Assembly (NCBI GenBank): GCA_030278955.1
Contig: JAOANR010000004.1
Coordinates: 58,739,120-58,803,119, forward strand
Length of the DNA stretch: 64,000 nucleotides
Origin: Hygrophila difformis
Taxonomy: Eukaryota; Streptophyta; Magnoliopsida; Lamiales; Acanthaceae
Direction of reading: 5' to 3'
Shown one piece after another: positions 23,750 through 34,218 of this stretch. Every line of letters starts with the position of its first letter. The stretch's first letter is position 1. The notes below the pieces were generated by a model. The model was not told where the DNA came from, did not search any database, and saw nothing but the letters and a program-made list of their open reading frames with translations. Position numbers and translations under genes: made by a program.

Positions 23750-24529
23750 TAGAGCAGTTATTTCAAAAGTATATTTTAAAGTTTATATACACTTTTACGT
23801 GAATAAATAAATAAAGACTCGAATGCTGAGATTGGTCCTTCCGAAATTACGTGAAGAAATTCAGAATATATAAATACGAAGTCTTTAGAATTGTAAGAAG
23901 GTTAGGGAAGGCCGTGGCCCGTGGGTCCATGCAGCGGACAAACCGTGTCAATTTGTTATCTCAAATCTTTGTCCAAAAGTAGTTAATTGCAATGCAAGGG
24001 GTACCACTTTGCAGTGAATTTCGGACACCCCTGGGACCTGACTCCTACTGAATCGGCACCGTACATGATACACGATGGCGTCAATATGAATGGTATGGAT
24101 CGAAACGGGTGCTGAGATTCATACTCCATATATATATGCAATCACCTCTGATTTTAGGACAAGCAGTTACTTGTCGGTTGTATAAATGTTCTAATTTCTA
24201 ACTACCTTGGACGACTGGGATGTGGTCTGGACGGTGGGGATTAGGTTGAAGCAAGCAACGACATGGATAATTCTATTTTAATTTTTGTGTGAACCTTTGA
24301 AAATAATGAACAATACATTAATTGTCTCTCGTATGGTTTCGCCAAGTGTGGAAATGTGATTGCTCTTTGGGTGTAATCGCGTGGATAAACTTCTGATCTG
24401 AAGGTGCTAAAAGTTTTAGTAATTGACATGGTGACGGTTTAGGTTTTAGATGCTGGGTTGGGCTCACTTCATAATGGGCCAATTTTGATATTTTAAGGCC
24501 CATTATTAAAATATTATGTATTGTGGGAC

Positions 24530-25320
24530 AGGGGTGGAAATAGTGGCCTGCATCGATTTTTTAAAACCCGGGCCAGGCCTATTACCTATGATATGCGTAT
24601 AAGATAGGCCTGACCTATTTATTTAAATAAGTTAATTTTTAAGCTTTTTAAACTCCTGATTAAGCCTATTTCAAACTTAAGTTAAAATTCTTTTATACTA
24701 TATGTCCGGATGTAATCATAATGATAAGGTTGGAAAATATGGATTTGTGCACTTGAAAAAATCGATATCTACAACTATTTATATACAGGAAAAAAAACTC
24801 ATAAATATTTTAAAAATCTATATAAGATTAAATTAATATCACTCCTACATAAAATAATATCATACTACCTTCGTTTTCATGAAAATGAAATATTTGGTGT
24901 TTTGACACTATTCATTATTCGACTTTGATTCACGTTTATACAATAGTTTTAGAAAAAAAAAAAACATAGTCAAGTGAGATCTTGTTAGAATAGTCTCATC
25001 TCGTAGTTTTATAATATCAAATTTTTATAATTTTTACTTATATACAACGTGAGTTATTAACGATTAAAAACATGCATCGTACTGCGTGCGCAAAAACAGA
25101 GGAAGTATATTCCTATGTAGTAAACATAAACAGACTAATAATAATGTTAAATAGGCCGGCCGGAAGGCCTAAAAGGCTTTTTATAAAGTCTGAAGGCCTA
25201 TTTGACTAAATAGACTTTGAAAATAGCCTAAGCCTTGCCTGTTTATAAAAAAATATGGCCTGACATGATTTTCAGTAGGGCCGTAGGTCCCTATCGGGTA
25301 GTCTGACCTATTTCCAACCG
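24530..25320. mobile_element. Putative non-autonomous hAT-like element
   Basis: The left end (CAGGGGTGGAAATAGTGGCC) and the right end (GTCTGACCTATTTCCAACCG) are imperfect inverted repeats. The interior next to both ends is rich in AGGCCTG and AGGCCTA motifs (24560-24660 and 25155-25290). I do not find a clean target duplication, so the exact ends are uncertain. A Stowaway at 24868-25105 is nested inside. Confidence 0.5.
24868..25105. mobile_element. Stowaway MITE nested in hAT-like element
   Basis: The element runs from CCTTCGTTTTCATG to AAAACAGAGGAAG between TA dinucleotides. It contains the GTCAAGTGAGATCTTGTTAG core. Confidence 0.75.
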
Positions 25321-25489
25321 TATGTGTGTATTATAATAGTTCAACACAATTATTAACCCAAGCAAGAAGCCCATGTTACACTAGGCCCACTCTAGAAGCG
25401 CGCAGCACTGCAGGCTGGGCTTGAACCCCAGTACATGCATATGGTGGATTGGCCCGTGGGTCAGTTTTGGTGTGAAATTGATTTTTATG

Positions 25490-25741
25490 TGTATTCAAAA
25501 AATTTTAACATTATATATTTTCATACAATCCAATGCATATTTTAAAAGAGCAATATCTCAAATTTTATAAAAGAAAAATTATGAAACTTTAATATTACTA
25601 AACTACGTGATTATACGAATCTAACAAGATCTTACTTGACTATGTTTTATTTTATATAAATGTGTGAAAATATCGAATCAAAGTTACTCAATAAATAGTA
25701 TTTACTATGCAAACGTTAACATTATTCAAATACGTAGGAAG
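25490..25741. mobile_element. Diverged Stowaway-like MITE
   Basis: The core is in the opposite orientation (ATACGAATCTAACAAGATCT, CTTGACTATGTTTTATTTT). The right end is ACGTAGGAAG followed by TA; the left end is degraded. Confidence 0.5.
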
Positions 25742-26643
25742 TACTTTTTTAGAAATAATTATAATTCTTTTAATTGAAAATTGAAATTTAATTAGTATTA
25801 CAATGTTTTTTAACCAACGGATTCCTCAAATGGACAATGTTATCTGTATTCGACCTAATGGAGCGGTTAGGTTGTCAATTAAATTTAACCCGGCTGTTCT
25901 TATTTATCGATTGAAAATTATTTATGTACGCTTCTTCTTCAATGTATGTAGGCCAAATAAGTAACATCACTTTATAGTCTGTGATGCACGTTAACAATTA
26001 TAATTATTATTATTTTTTTATTCCATTATGTTATACATATAAATTTTCTCAGAAAATATAATATTCCATAATACATTGACTTGAACCCACATTTTTTGGC
26101 TTATATGCATCATCACCTCGCATCAACGCATATTTACTAAACAGTTTATGTACGATAAGAGAAGAATAAATAAATAACTTAACTTTAATCCCTGTTTTTT
26201 TTCACCATTTCCAACTCGTTGAGTCCACTATTTTACTTCGAGGTAAAAATGAATCACTGGTTGATTAATTATTAATATCCGTTGTTTTTTAGACATAAAA
26301 CTGGGAAATGGCCATAACAAAATTCCAAGCCCTTTTACGTTCTTCATGTCAATTTTCTTTTAGAAGGAAGAATATACGGTTGGATGACGTGGAAATGTAA
26401 TCTTAAAAATTTAAGGGATACAGGAGAAGGAAATATTGCAGTCAATTTCCATTTCCCCGTCGATAGAATGAGATGATGACTCAGATTACTGTCACACTCA
26501 CATGTAATTTTGTGGATAAGAATTGAGAATGACCATTTCTCTACTTTCGTGTCCCCTGCCAACATATGACTTCCATAATCCACGTATATATCATATCTTC
26601 CTGCTTCCTGGTACAAGTATACTCCCTCACAAAAATTTCTTTT

Positions 26644-26839
26644 TTTTTTCTTCTTCTTTTTTTTTAAAAAAAATATTGATATCTATGTGTCGGTATAAAT
26701 GTTGGGAGCTCAAGTCCCGGAGATAAAGGAGAGGAGTATAAATGTTGGGAGCTCAAGTCCCGGAGATAAAGGAGAGGAATATGAGATCGGATGGGAATCA
26801 AACCCCAACGTATGATTAGAAGTCATAGGAAATTTCTCC
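26644..26839 (-). mobile_element. SINE, family A, with 43-bp internal tandem duplication
   Basis: The minus-strand copy carries the complement of B box GGTTTGATTCCCATCC and the family 3' module. The segment starting TATAAATGTTGGGAGCTCAA is repeated at 26694-26736 and 26737-26779 with 42 of 43 bases identical. The direct repeat CAAAAATTTCTTTT flanks the element at 26630-26643 and 26840-26853. Confidence 0.8.
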
Positions 26840-27687
26840 CAAAAATTTCTTTTGAGTCTTATTTTAATTTATTCTTTTTATTTATATTTAGTTTAATAAT
26901 TTTTTCATTGAATTTGATAAAGAAAAAAAAAACTAATACTTGTCAGCAGTATCTTTACCATATTTCATTCAATTTTCTTTTGTCCTGCAAAATAATAATA
27001 AAACTTGATAATATATAAAAAAAATATTCTAATTTAATATATACTGGTGTATGATGCTTCTTGCAATGGTTAGAATACTGATAGTAGTGTACTCATCATT
27101 ATCGTTTAAATATTTTTTTTCCTTTGTTAAATAATATCGGTTTAGATCTAACAGTGATGGGAGGCATGTGTTGGTATGGTGGATGTATTTGATAATTGCT
27201 TAAATGTATATTATATTGTTTTTCTTTTCTTGGCATAAATTATAGTAATAATTTATTTTATTATGTACAACTTTTAAGGTAAATCAAGGATTTTCAATAA
27301 TGTTCAATGAGCATTCTATCAAATCCACAATAAAAAGTCCACATAACCAATAACCATAGCAAGAAGGCGCAACAGATTTTCCAATTAATTACAATTTCGT
27401 AATAATAGTAAAATTTAATTACGATAAAAGGATATACTTAGTATTAAAAAATACATACTTCACACAAATATACACAGGATTACAGGAGTAATAAATTACT
27501 CCTCCATTCCCATCAAAACTTACTCAGTCCAGGAATTCTAACTCCTGAAAAGATCCACTCCTTGGATTCTGCACTCAACGGTCCAGATCATTTTCGGATA
27601 TCCAATCCCGGACTAGCTTCAAAACTACCACTTCGTTTGGATAACGCTGCCACGCATTCAGCTCCCCAGAAAGTCTACACGGCTGCC

Positions 27688-27695
27688 TATAAATA
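27688..27695 (+). promoter_or_regulatory. TATA box of TSJT1-like gene
   Basis: TATAAATA in the context CCTATAAATACCC lies 164 bp upstream of the ATG at 27852, which predicts a leader of about 130 bases. Confidence 0.7.
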
Positions 27696-27851
27696 CCCAA
27701 CCAGAATGTCCCATACTCTTTCATCATTATTCATCTTCCGATAAGCCTTACCCTTTTTCAATTTCCTCTTTATCCATCATTCCCGTTTATTCGTCCATTT
27801 CAAATCCACACTTGTTAGAAAGACAAGCCAAGTTCAGAAGTAAAAAAGAAA

Positions 27852-29123
27852 ATGCTGGCTGTATTCAAGAATGGCGTAGTGAACCCACCGCAGGAGCTCC
27901 ACAGCCCTGCCGGGTTATCTCAAGCCACCGGGACCAAAGCTCCGGAGGACACAGTGAAGCAATTCCTAGCCTCAAATCCCTCCAATGGCTTCTCCCTGGG
28001 GTTCCCAAACAAGGCCTTCTTAGCCTACGCTTCACACCAAAGGTATCAACTCTAACCCAATTCCCCAATCTTAAATGTGCAAATCCCTGAAAAGGATCAG
28101 CAAATTGACTAATTTACCCCCTGTGCAGGCTGTTCTGTGGTGTGAATGACGTGTACTGCATCTTCACAGGGAGCCTGAACAACCTGTGTGCTCTCAACAG
28201 GCAGTATGGGCTATCAAAGGGTGCCAATGAGGCCATGTTTGTTATTGAGGCTTACTGCACCCTCAGAGACAGGGGCCCTTTCCCCGCCCACCAGGTTCTC
28301 AAGGAGCTCGAGGGCAGCTTTGGCTTTGTCCTCTATGATAACAAGGCCGGTGCTGTTTTTGCTGCCATTGTAAGTAAATTAAAGTTTCTTTGGCTTTTTT
28401 TCAGAAGTTTCAATTAGTTGCAACCCAAACACGCCCTTAGATGCTGCTTCTGAATTGTGGAAATTTTAGGGTGCGGATAGAGCAGTGAACCTGTTTTGGG
28501 GAGTTGCATCCGACGGCTCTGTGATGATCGCCGATGATATTGATTTGATTAAAGCAGGATGTGGGAAATCCTTCGCTCCTTTCCCTGCAGGTATATACTC
28601 CCTCCGTCCCATTTAACTTGTCTTGTTTCACTTTTGCACACAATCCAATGCACTTTTTCAACTGTTAATATCTCAAAACATGTTCAATGAAAAATTATGC
28701 AAAATATATATTATAAAACTACATGATCATACGATTCTAACAAGACCCAACTTGACTATTTTTCTCTAAATATATACTTGAAATAAAGTCAAGTCAAAGC
28801 TGAACAATGAACAGTATAAAAAAGTCAAACAGGACAAGTGTGGTGGGACGGAGGGAGTACTTATTACAAACAAACGCTTAATGTGCTTTTTCTAAGATTA
28901 AAAAAAAACTTAACTTGAATACAATTTATTTTGGTTAGGGTGTATGTACCACAGCGAGGGAGGATTAATGAGCTTTGAGCATCCGATGAAGAAAATGAAG
29001 GCGATGCCAAGAGTGGACAGCGAGGGGGCAATGTGTGGAGCCATCTTCGCCGTCGATACATATTCAAAGGTCAACGCGATGCCACGTGTCGGTAGCGAAG
29101 CTAATTGGGCTACCTGGGGGTGA
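27852..29123 (+). CDS. TSJT1: Stem-specific protein TSJT1-like (DUF3700, aluminium-induced protein type)
   Basis: Four exons (27852-28042, 28129-28369, 28470-28590, 28939-29123) encode 245 residues. The protein begins MLAVF, has a class II glutamine-amidotransferase-like fold and carries the YGL and LRDR motifs that define this plant family (YGLSKGAN and TLRDRGPF). Family members respond to auxin, metals, wounding and sugar starvation. The N-terminal Met is not followed by the Cys of true amidotransferases, so the enzyme function is doubtful. A Stowaway MITE lies in the third intron, seven bases after the 5' splice site. Length and exon pattern are normal. Confidence 0.93.
28598..28857. mobile_element. 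Stowaway MITE in intron 3 of TSJT1-like gene
   Basis: The 260-bp element has nearly perfect terminal inverted repeats (CTCCCTCCGTCCCATTTAAC and GTGGTGGGACGGAGGGAG) and TA duplications at 28596-28597 and 28858-28859. The exon ends at 28590 and the donor is GTATATACTC, so the MITE begins at intron position 8 and fills most of the 348-bp intron. Confidence 0.92.
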
Positions 29124-29813
29124 AGTATGGGATTGCGAAGCCCTTTACTAACTTCACCGTCTGTCATTGGATTTACTGTTGGTTGGTTACCTGTCTTTAC
29201 TTTCACTGTATTCATGTCAGGGTTGTGAAAATGGGCTGTCATTTCGACTCCCTAACGGTATATAAATGTTGGTTCAGGTTGTGTCTCCCTTGGTAATTAA
29301 GGAAGTGTTTTAAATGCAATGATTTTATTCTTTTTCGGAACAATTTTAATTTTAATTTAATGATAACTCAAAAAAAATGTCATTTGTTTGAGGCGAGCTG
29401 ATCCAAGTAACGAACATTATTGGCCCATACCAACCCAGTTAAATGCTTCTTTCGGCCCGTTAAGGGCATTTGGACCGACAGTAACCTCCATGATCCATCG
29501 TTGGTATGCATTCATTCAACGCAATGCATACCAACGCAGGTTTACTAAAGCTCAAATAATTATTTTATTTGAAATCTTTTTTTAATCGCATAATTGGCAA
29601 GAAATTAATGAAATAACAGTAACATGGTAGCATATCTGGTTTAAATTCTATTTCTATAAGATTAAATTGACTCCATGCCGCAAACAAATAAACTATAATG
29701 CAGCTGCTGTGTTTTTTAATTTATAGTACAAGGTTATAAGAAATTTGAAATTAACTAAAAATAGGAATATTCTAATCCAAATGTTTTTAGTGTTGTTTAT
29801 AAATATCAAATAT
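29124..29813. other. Intergenic region between TSJT1-like gene and tRNA-Leu
   Basis: The first 150-200 bases are the likely 3' UTR. No further gene or bounded repeat was recognised. Confidence 0.4.

Positions 29814-29893
<80 letters not shown>
29814..29893 (+). tRNA. tRNA-Leu (anticodon UAG)
   Basis: A complete 80-nt type II tRNA. The acceptor stem GACAGTT pairs with AGCTGTC (one G-U), the D arm holds A box TGGCCGAGTGGTC, and the anticodon stem CCAGA/TCTGG encloses loop TTTAGGC with TAG at 29848-29850. The long variable arm is present, and the T arm carries B box GGTTCAAATCC. The discriminator is A at 29893. A T-rich Pol III stop (TTTTTATTTTT) follows at about 29904. Nuclear type: no intron and no encoded CCA. 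It reads CUA codons. Confidence 0.96.
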
Positions 29894-29896
<3 letters not shown>

Positions 29897-30259
29897 TTGT
29901 AATTTTTATTTTTAAAAATCCACAATTAAATTTTAAATTATAATAATAAAATAAAATTCACATTGGTTGATGTTTATTAGAAAAGTCGAGTCCAAACTCC
30001 AAAGTAACTAAATTTAACTTTCATATGGGCCCACTGGCAGGCCCATTGCCAATGGGTACTGATTCGGATAATTTGAATTTGATGGTGTGAATATGATAAA
30101 TGAGTCAATCTGGAGGGGCCGAATTGCAAAATTACTTTTCGTGGAGATAGTTTCTGTAATTCGGTTATGCAAAATCACACATGTTATTATTCAGAATTCA
30201 CAACAGAGCCGTCTGTACTCTGTACAGACAACAAATATACTACACAAAGTTCAATCCAT

Positions 30260-30986
30260 GACTTTCAACTTCTGACTCCTTCTCGTTCGCCTTTTCCCAT
30301 ATACCGCCACCATACGCCCGTCCAATCCAAGCCAACTTCCAAAACTCCACACGGTTTCAGCACCTGCACTACGACTACGTCTCCGATTTCGCTCCGGACC
30401 ATTCTCTTCGATCGCCCTACCAATTTGTAGTGCCATCGATCGCGCATATTAATTGGTGAGTAGCAATCATTGTTTTTTGTTTTTCTGCTTTCAATTGTGT
30501 TTCTGAGCTTCTTATTTTTGCTAGTTTCTGGAAATCGGTGCGTACGAACAAATGCGTTGATTGTCTGTGCCCAATTTTTGTCCTTCCACTGTGAATTCGT
30601 GCTCTGGAAAATATCTTAGCGGTTTGAAATTCTGGATTGAATTGATGAAATTGTTTCTAGAGAGAGAGAGAGAGAGACTATAGAGTGTCAACACAGACTC
30701 ACAGGCTATTGGTCTCAATATTTGTGAAGAATATAAATTCCTCATATTATAGTGCATTGTGTTTGACAAAGGGAAAGATTAAGTACCCCAAATAGGAATG
30801 GAAATGTATCATTCGCATCGAAGTAAATCAATATTAACTTTCTTTGCATATTGTCATCTATTTTTAAGGTGGAATAACTTGTTCCCTGGATGAATGCTGA
30901 AGGGAAAGTGAAGTGATTCTTAATGAAAATGTTTTGACCGCATTGAAGTACTTGGGTGTGGGGGATCATTCTAATAGAACAGGGAC
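30260..30986 (+). other. Probable 5' leader and leader intron of the kinase gene
   Basis: Pyrimidine-rich, C-rich sequence at about 30260-30450 looks like a plant 5' UTR. A donor GTGAGTAG follows at about 30455, and the first ATG is at 30987. A leader intron of about 500 bp is therefore likely. A GA microsatellite lies at 30660-30677. The transcription start is inferred only. Confidence 0.45.
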
Positions 30987-32188
30987 ATGAATTGTCGCTG
31001 CTGTCTTGCCTCAATTGTGCCCTGGAAGAAAAGCAATACACATGATAAACAATCCAAAGAAGAACAACAAGGTGACTACTTGAACATTGTTTGTCTTACA
31101 AGGTTGATTCATGCTTTTTCAAAATTTGGTGGCTATCAATGTTTCCAACCTTTTTGTTTTGTTGCTACTGTTGTCTGCTATTTTATGTGGGCTCTTTGAC
31201 CCATTGGAATTCATGGTTTCTATTAGCACGCAAAAATGTTGATGCTCCAGCTTTCTGGAATGTTACCCGTAGTAGTGTTGTTGGCCTTATTTTTAGCACA
31301 ATATACAATCTTATCTCAGATTAGAAACTAATATGGGTATATTTTTTGGTTATAACATCCGCTAATTTTAAGTATAGAGTTTGGGTGCCTGTAAGCTTCA
31401 TCTATTCCCTAAATTGAGAAGCTATAGATTTTTGAACATGGGGTAGGTCAGGGTCTCAGGGACACGTCATGGGCAGTGATATGATAAATGGTTTGTTTTT
31501 GTGAATTCGCCAAAATTTTCTCATCTTCGTAATATTTCCAAAATGTTTCTTATTTCTTATATTTAATTATTCATCTTTCACCACATGTTGTAGACTGTAC
31601 AGATGTCTCAGTTGCACAGACCAAAAGATTTTCATACATCGAGCTGCGAACAGCAACAAACAACTTCAATCTGATTAACAAAATTGGGCGGGGAGGTTTT
31701 GGTACAGTTTACAAGGTATACATAATACATTTACTTAATGCGCAATAGTTCTCTGGTTTCCCTGCTGATAACTATTTTGCTTTCTCTGAAAGTGCTTAGA
31801 GTCTTAATTTTTCATTTGGTTTTAATGTTATGGTAAAAGTGGTGTTGAAGCTAAACAGTGAGCCTTGAAAATTGTTCTAGTTGTTTATTAACTGCAATGA
31901 TATTGCATAGGGAACTCTCAAAAATGGAACAAATGTTGCCGTGAAGGTGCTTTCTCTGGATTCTAAGCAGGGACTACGTGAATTTTTAACAGAGATTAAT
32001 ACAATATCCAATGTTAAACATCCAAACCTTGTTGAGTTACTTGGCTGCTGTGTCCATGGACCCAACAAGATTCTGGTGTACGAATATGTTGAAAATAACA
32101 GTATTGATCGTGTCTTATTAGGTATTATGTTCAATATTTTTGATTTTCTTTCAATTATAATTAAATATCTTCTAATATATTATTATTA

Positions 32189-32246
<58 letters not shown>

Positions 32247-33193
32247 AGGTCCGAGGAGGTCGGTAGAATTGAACTGGGAGATGAGGTCTGCCATTTGCTT
32301 GGGTACTGCCAGAGGCCTAGCGTTTCTTCACGAAGAACTTGTCCCTCGTATTGTACATAGAGACATCAAAGCTAGCAACATACTTCTGGACAAGGATTAC
32401 TTGCCAAAAATTGGAGATTTTGGATTGGCAAAACTTTTTCCAGATGACATTACCCACATTAGCACACAGTTAGCAGGAACAACGTATGTCCCCTTTATAT
32501 GATTTCACATCATCCCCTCAAAACACATTTTAAATTTCTAGATTCCCAGTTAGTTCAACTGTTGAAGTCTTTCATCAGGATTGGGGTTGCCTTTCCAAAT
32601 GCGTAGAGATAGTTCAAATTTAGACCTGGTTTGTCGTTTGCAGGGGTTACCTGGCACCTGAATATGTATTAGGTGGCCAGTTAACAATGAGGGCGGATGT
32701 CTACAGCTTTGGGATTCTAATGCTTGAAGTAGTAAGTGGCAGGAGCAGCGCTCATGCTAATTATGGAGGCACTCAAAAGCTCTTAATCGAATGGGTACAC
32801 AATAAATTTCACACATAATTAATTTTTCCCATGATTTTTGGTAATGTTAATTTCATTCCATTACAGGCATGGGAGCTATATGAGGAAGGGAAAGTGCTGG
32901 CCATGGTTGACGAGGATCTTGCTGAGTTTCCAAAGGACGAGGTTGAGAGGTTCATCAAAGTGGCCCTTTTCTGCACTCAGGCGAAAGCAAACCGAAGGCC
33001 ATCAATGGGCCAGGTCATTGAGATGCTATCCAAAGATGTAAAGCTCAACGAAAACGAACTCACACCTCCAGGTTTCTTTGAAGATTCTGGACGTTGCAGT
33101 GGGGCACAGTCGAAATATTATAAGTTATCCGGAACTTCAACTGGCCAGATGAGTTCTGCCCCTATCACAATCACTGAGGTGGCCCCTAGATAA
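30987..33193 (+). CDS. Receptor-like cytoplasmic Ser/Thr kinase, cold-responsive protein kinase 1-like
   Basis: Six exons (30987-31071, 31594-31715, 31911-32121, 32249-32483, 32644-32794, 32867-33193) encode 376 residues. The N-terminus MNCRCC is Cys-rich and could be lipid-modified. The kinase has P-loop GRGGFG at about 60-65, VAVKV with Lys81, the RD-type catalytic loop HRDIKASN with Asp178, DFG at about 196-198 and the GTTGYLAPEY activation segment. There is no signal peptide or membrane segment, so this is a cytoplasmic kinase. The Ser/Thr-rich tail ends ITEVAPR. Closest in layout to the At1g16670/CRPK1 group, whose founder phosphorylates 14-3-3 proteins in cold. The third intron ends in a long TTA microsatellite. 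The 3' UTR starts with a local duplication of GATAAAGATTGG (33189 and 33245). Confidence 0.92.
32179..32245. repeat. (TTA)n microsatellite at a 3' splice site
   Basis: About 22 TTA/ATT units with one G interruption end in TTATTACAG, the acceptor of kinase exon 4 at 32249. The repeat takes the place of the polypyrimidine tract. Confidence 0.9.
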
Positions 33194-33329
33194 AGATTGG
33201 TAGCATTCTTTGCAGTGCTTTTTACCTTTCTTTCTTTGACCCCGGATAAAGATTGGCAACATTCTTCACAATGCTTTTCCCATACCTAATACTCAAATAT
33301 GCATTCCAATGAGTGTGTGTATGCACTAC

Positions 33330-33331
<2 letters not shown>

Positions 33332-33368
<37 letters not shown>
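33332..33368. repeat. (TA)n microsatellite downstream of kinase gene
   Basis: A TA repeat of about 36 bp in the probable 3' flank or 3' UTR of the kinase gene, following GTGTGTGTATGCACTACG. Confidence 0.85.
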
Positions 33369-33370
<2 letters not shown>

Positions 33371-33863
33371 TGGCTCGCTTTCTAGTGGCCTTAAATGTTG
33401 TTTTAGTGATAGTTTATATTGGAATTTTCTCTATTAGGACATTAAGGTGAGGATTGAGGAGAGAGTTTATGGTCTTATGCGTGTAGTTGCTTCCACATTT
33501 TTCTGTAGGAGGCTACTGTGGCGCTTTGCATTGTACATCGATGCATTATTATTTCATCTAGATGCTATTTAATAAATATTGTTACGAAGATTGGACATGC
33601 GGCATGAATCCAACTGTCTATATTGTCAGCCATTTGATAAAAATTCAGTAGTGTTCAATGCTTTCATATAATCAACAAAATGTTGTGGAGACAACTAAGC
33701 AAGTCATTAGATCACTAAGATCCAATAGTGTCGTAATCTGGGAGGAAATACGAACATTAAAGATCCAATAGTGTTCGATGATTTCATATTTTAAATAATC
33801 AAAGAGAGAGCTGTATACAAATACAAATACATCTGTGCACGAGCAGATTGTCTCACGAAAAAG

Positions 33864-34083
33864 TGTTAAGAGTATACATGAAGAAGAACCAAGTTGAAGA
33901 GTAGTTTAGGATAGAAGGGTCTTTTCCTTTGTTGCTACTATTGTATATTAGTTAATAGCATAAGCGTATTCACGCTTTTACCTTCCTTACCTCTATATAT
34001 ATGTTGGTTGCACTGTACTCACATCATTTATTTTGATTCAATACAACAGTGCTTATTTACCTTTCGCTCTCTTTAGCTTCACA
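33864..34083 (+). repeat. 5' LTR
   Basis: 220 bp with TG...CA ends. The promoter-like TCTATATATATGTTGG lies about 100 bp before the LTR end and may drive the element. Confidence 0.95.
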
Positions 34084-34218
34084 TGGTATCAGAGCTTTGC
34101 GTCTGGTTCTGGATTCTTCCATAACCGCCTTCTACCTACCTAGATCTCTCTTGTTTTTCGTCCTCATTCATACTTCAATTTTACCTTCTACACCGCGATT
34201 CAGTTGTGATTTTTGAAG

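Noticed and set aside
18661..27480. Search for a CRISPR-like array or gene cluster in the gene-poor stretch
   Set aside because: Repeats here are MITEs, SINEs and microsatellites with TA or longer target duplications. No regular repeat-spacer pattern and no clustered enzyme genes are present.
30251..30447. Overlapping minus-strand frames opposite the kinase leader
   Set aside because: They arise from the C- and T-rich 5' UTR read backwards. No family match.
32122..32260. Tyr-rich peptide encoded across the TTA repeat
   Set aside because: This is read-through of intron 3 with GT and AG sites in place. The tyrosine run is the translated microsatellite.
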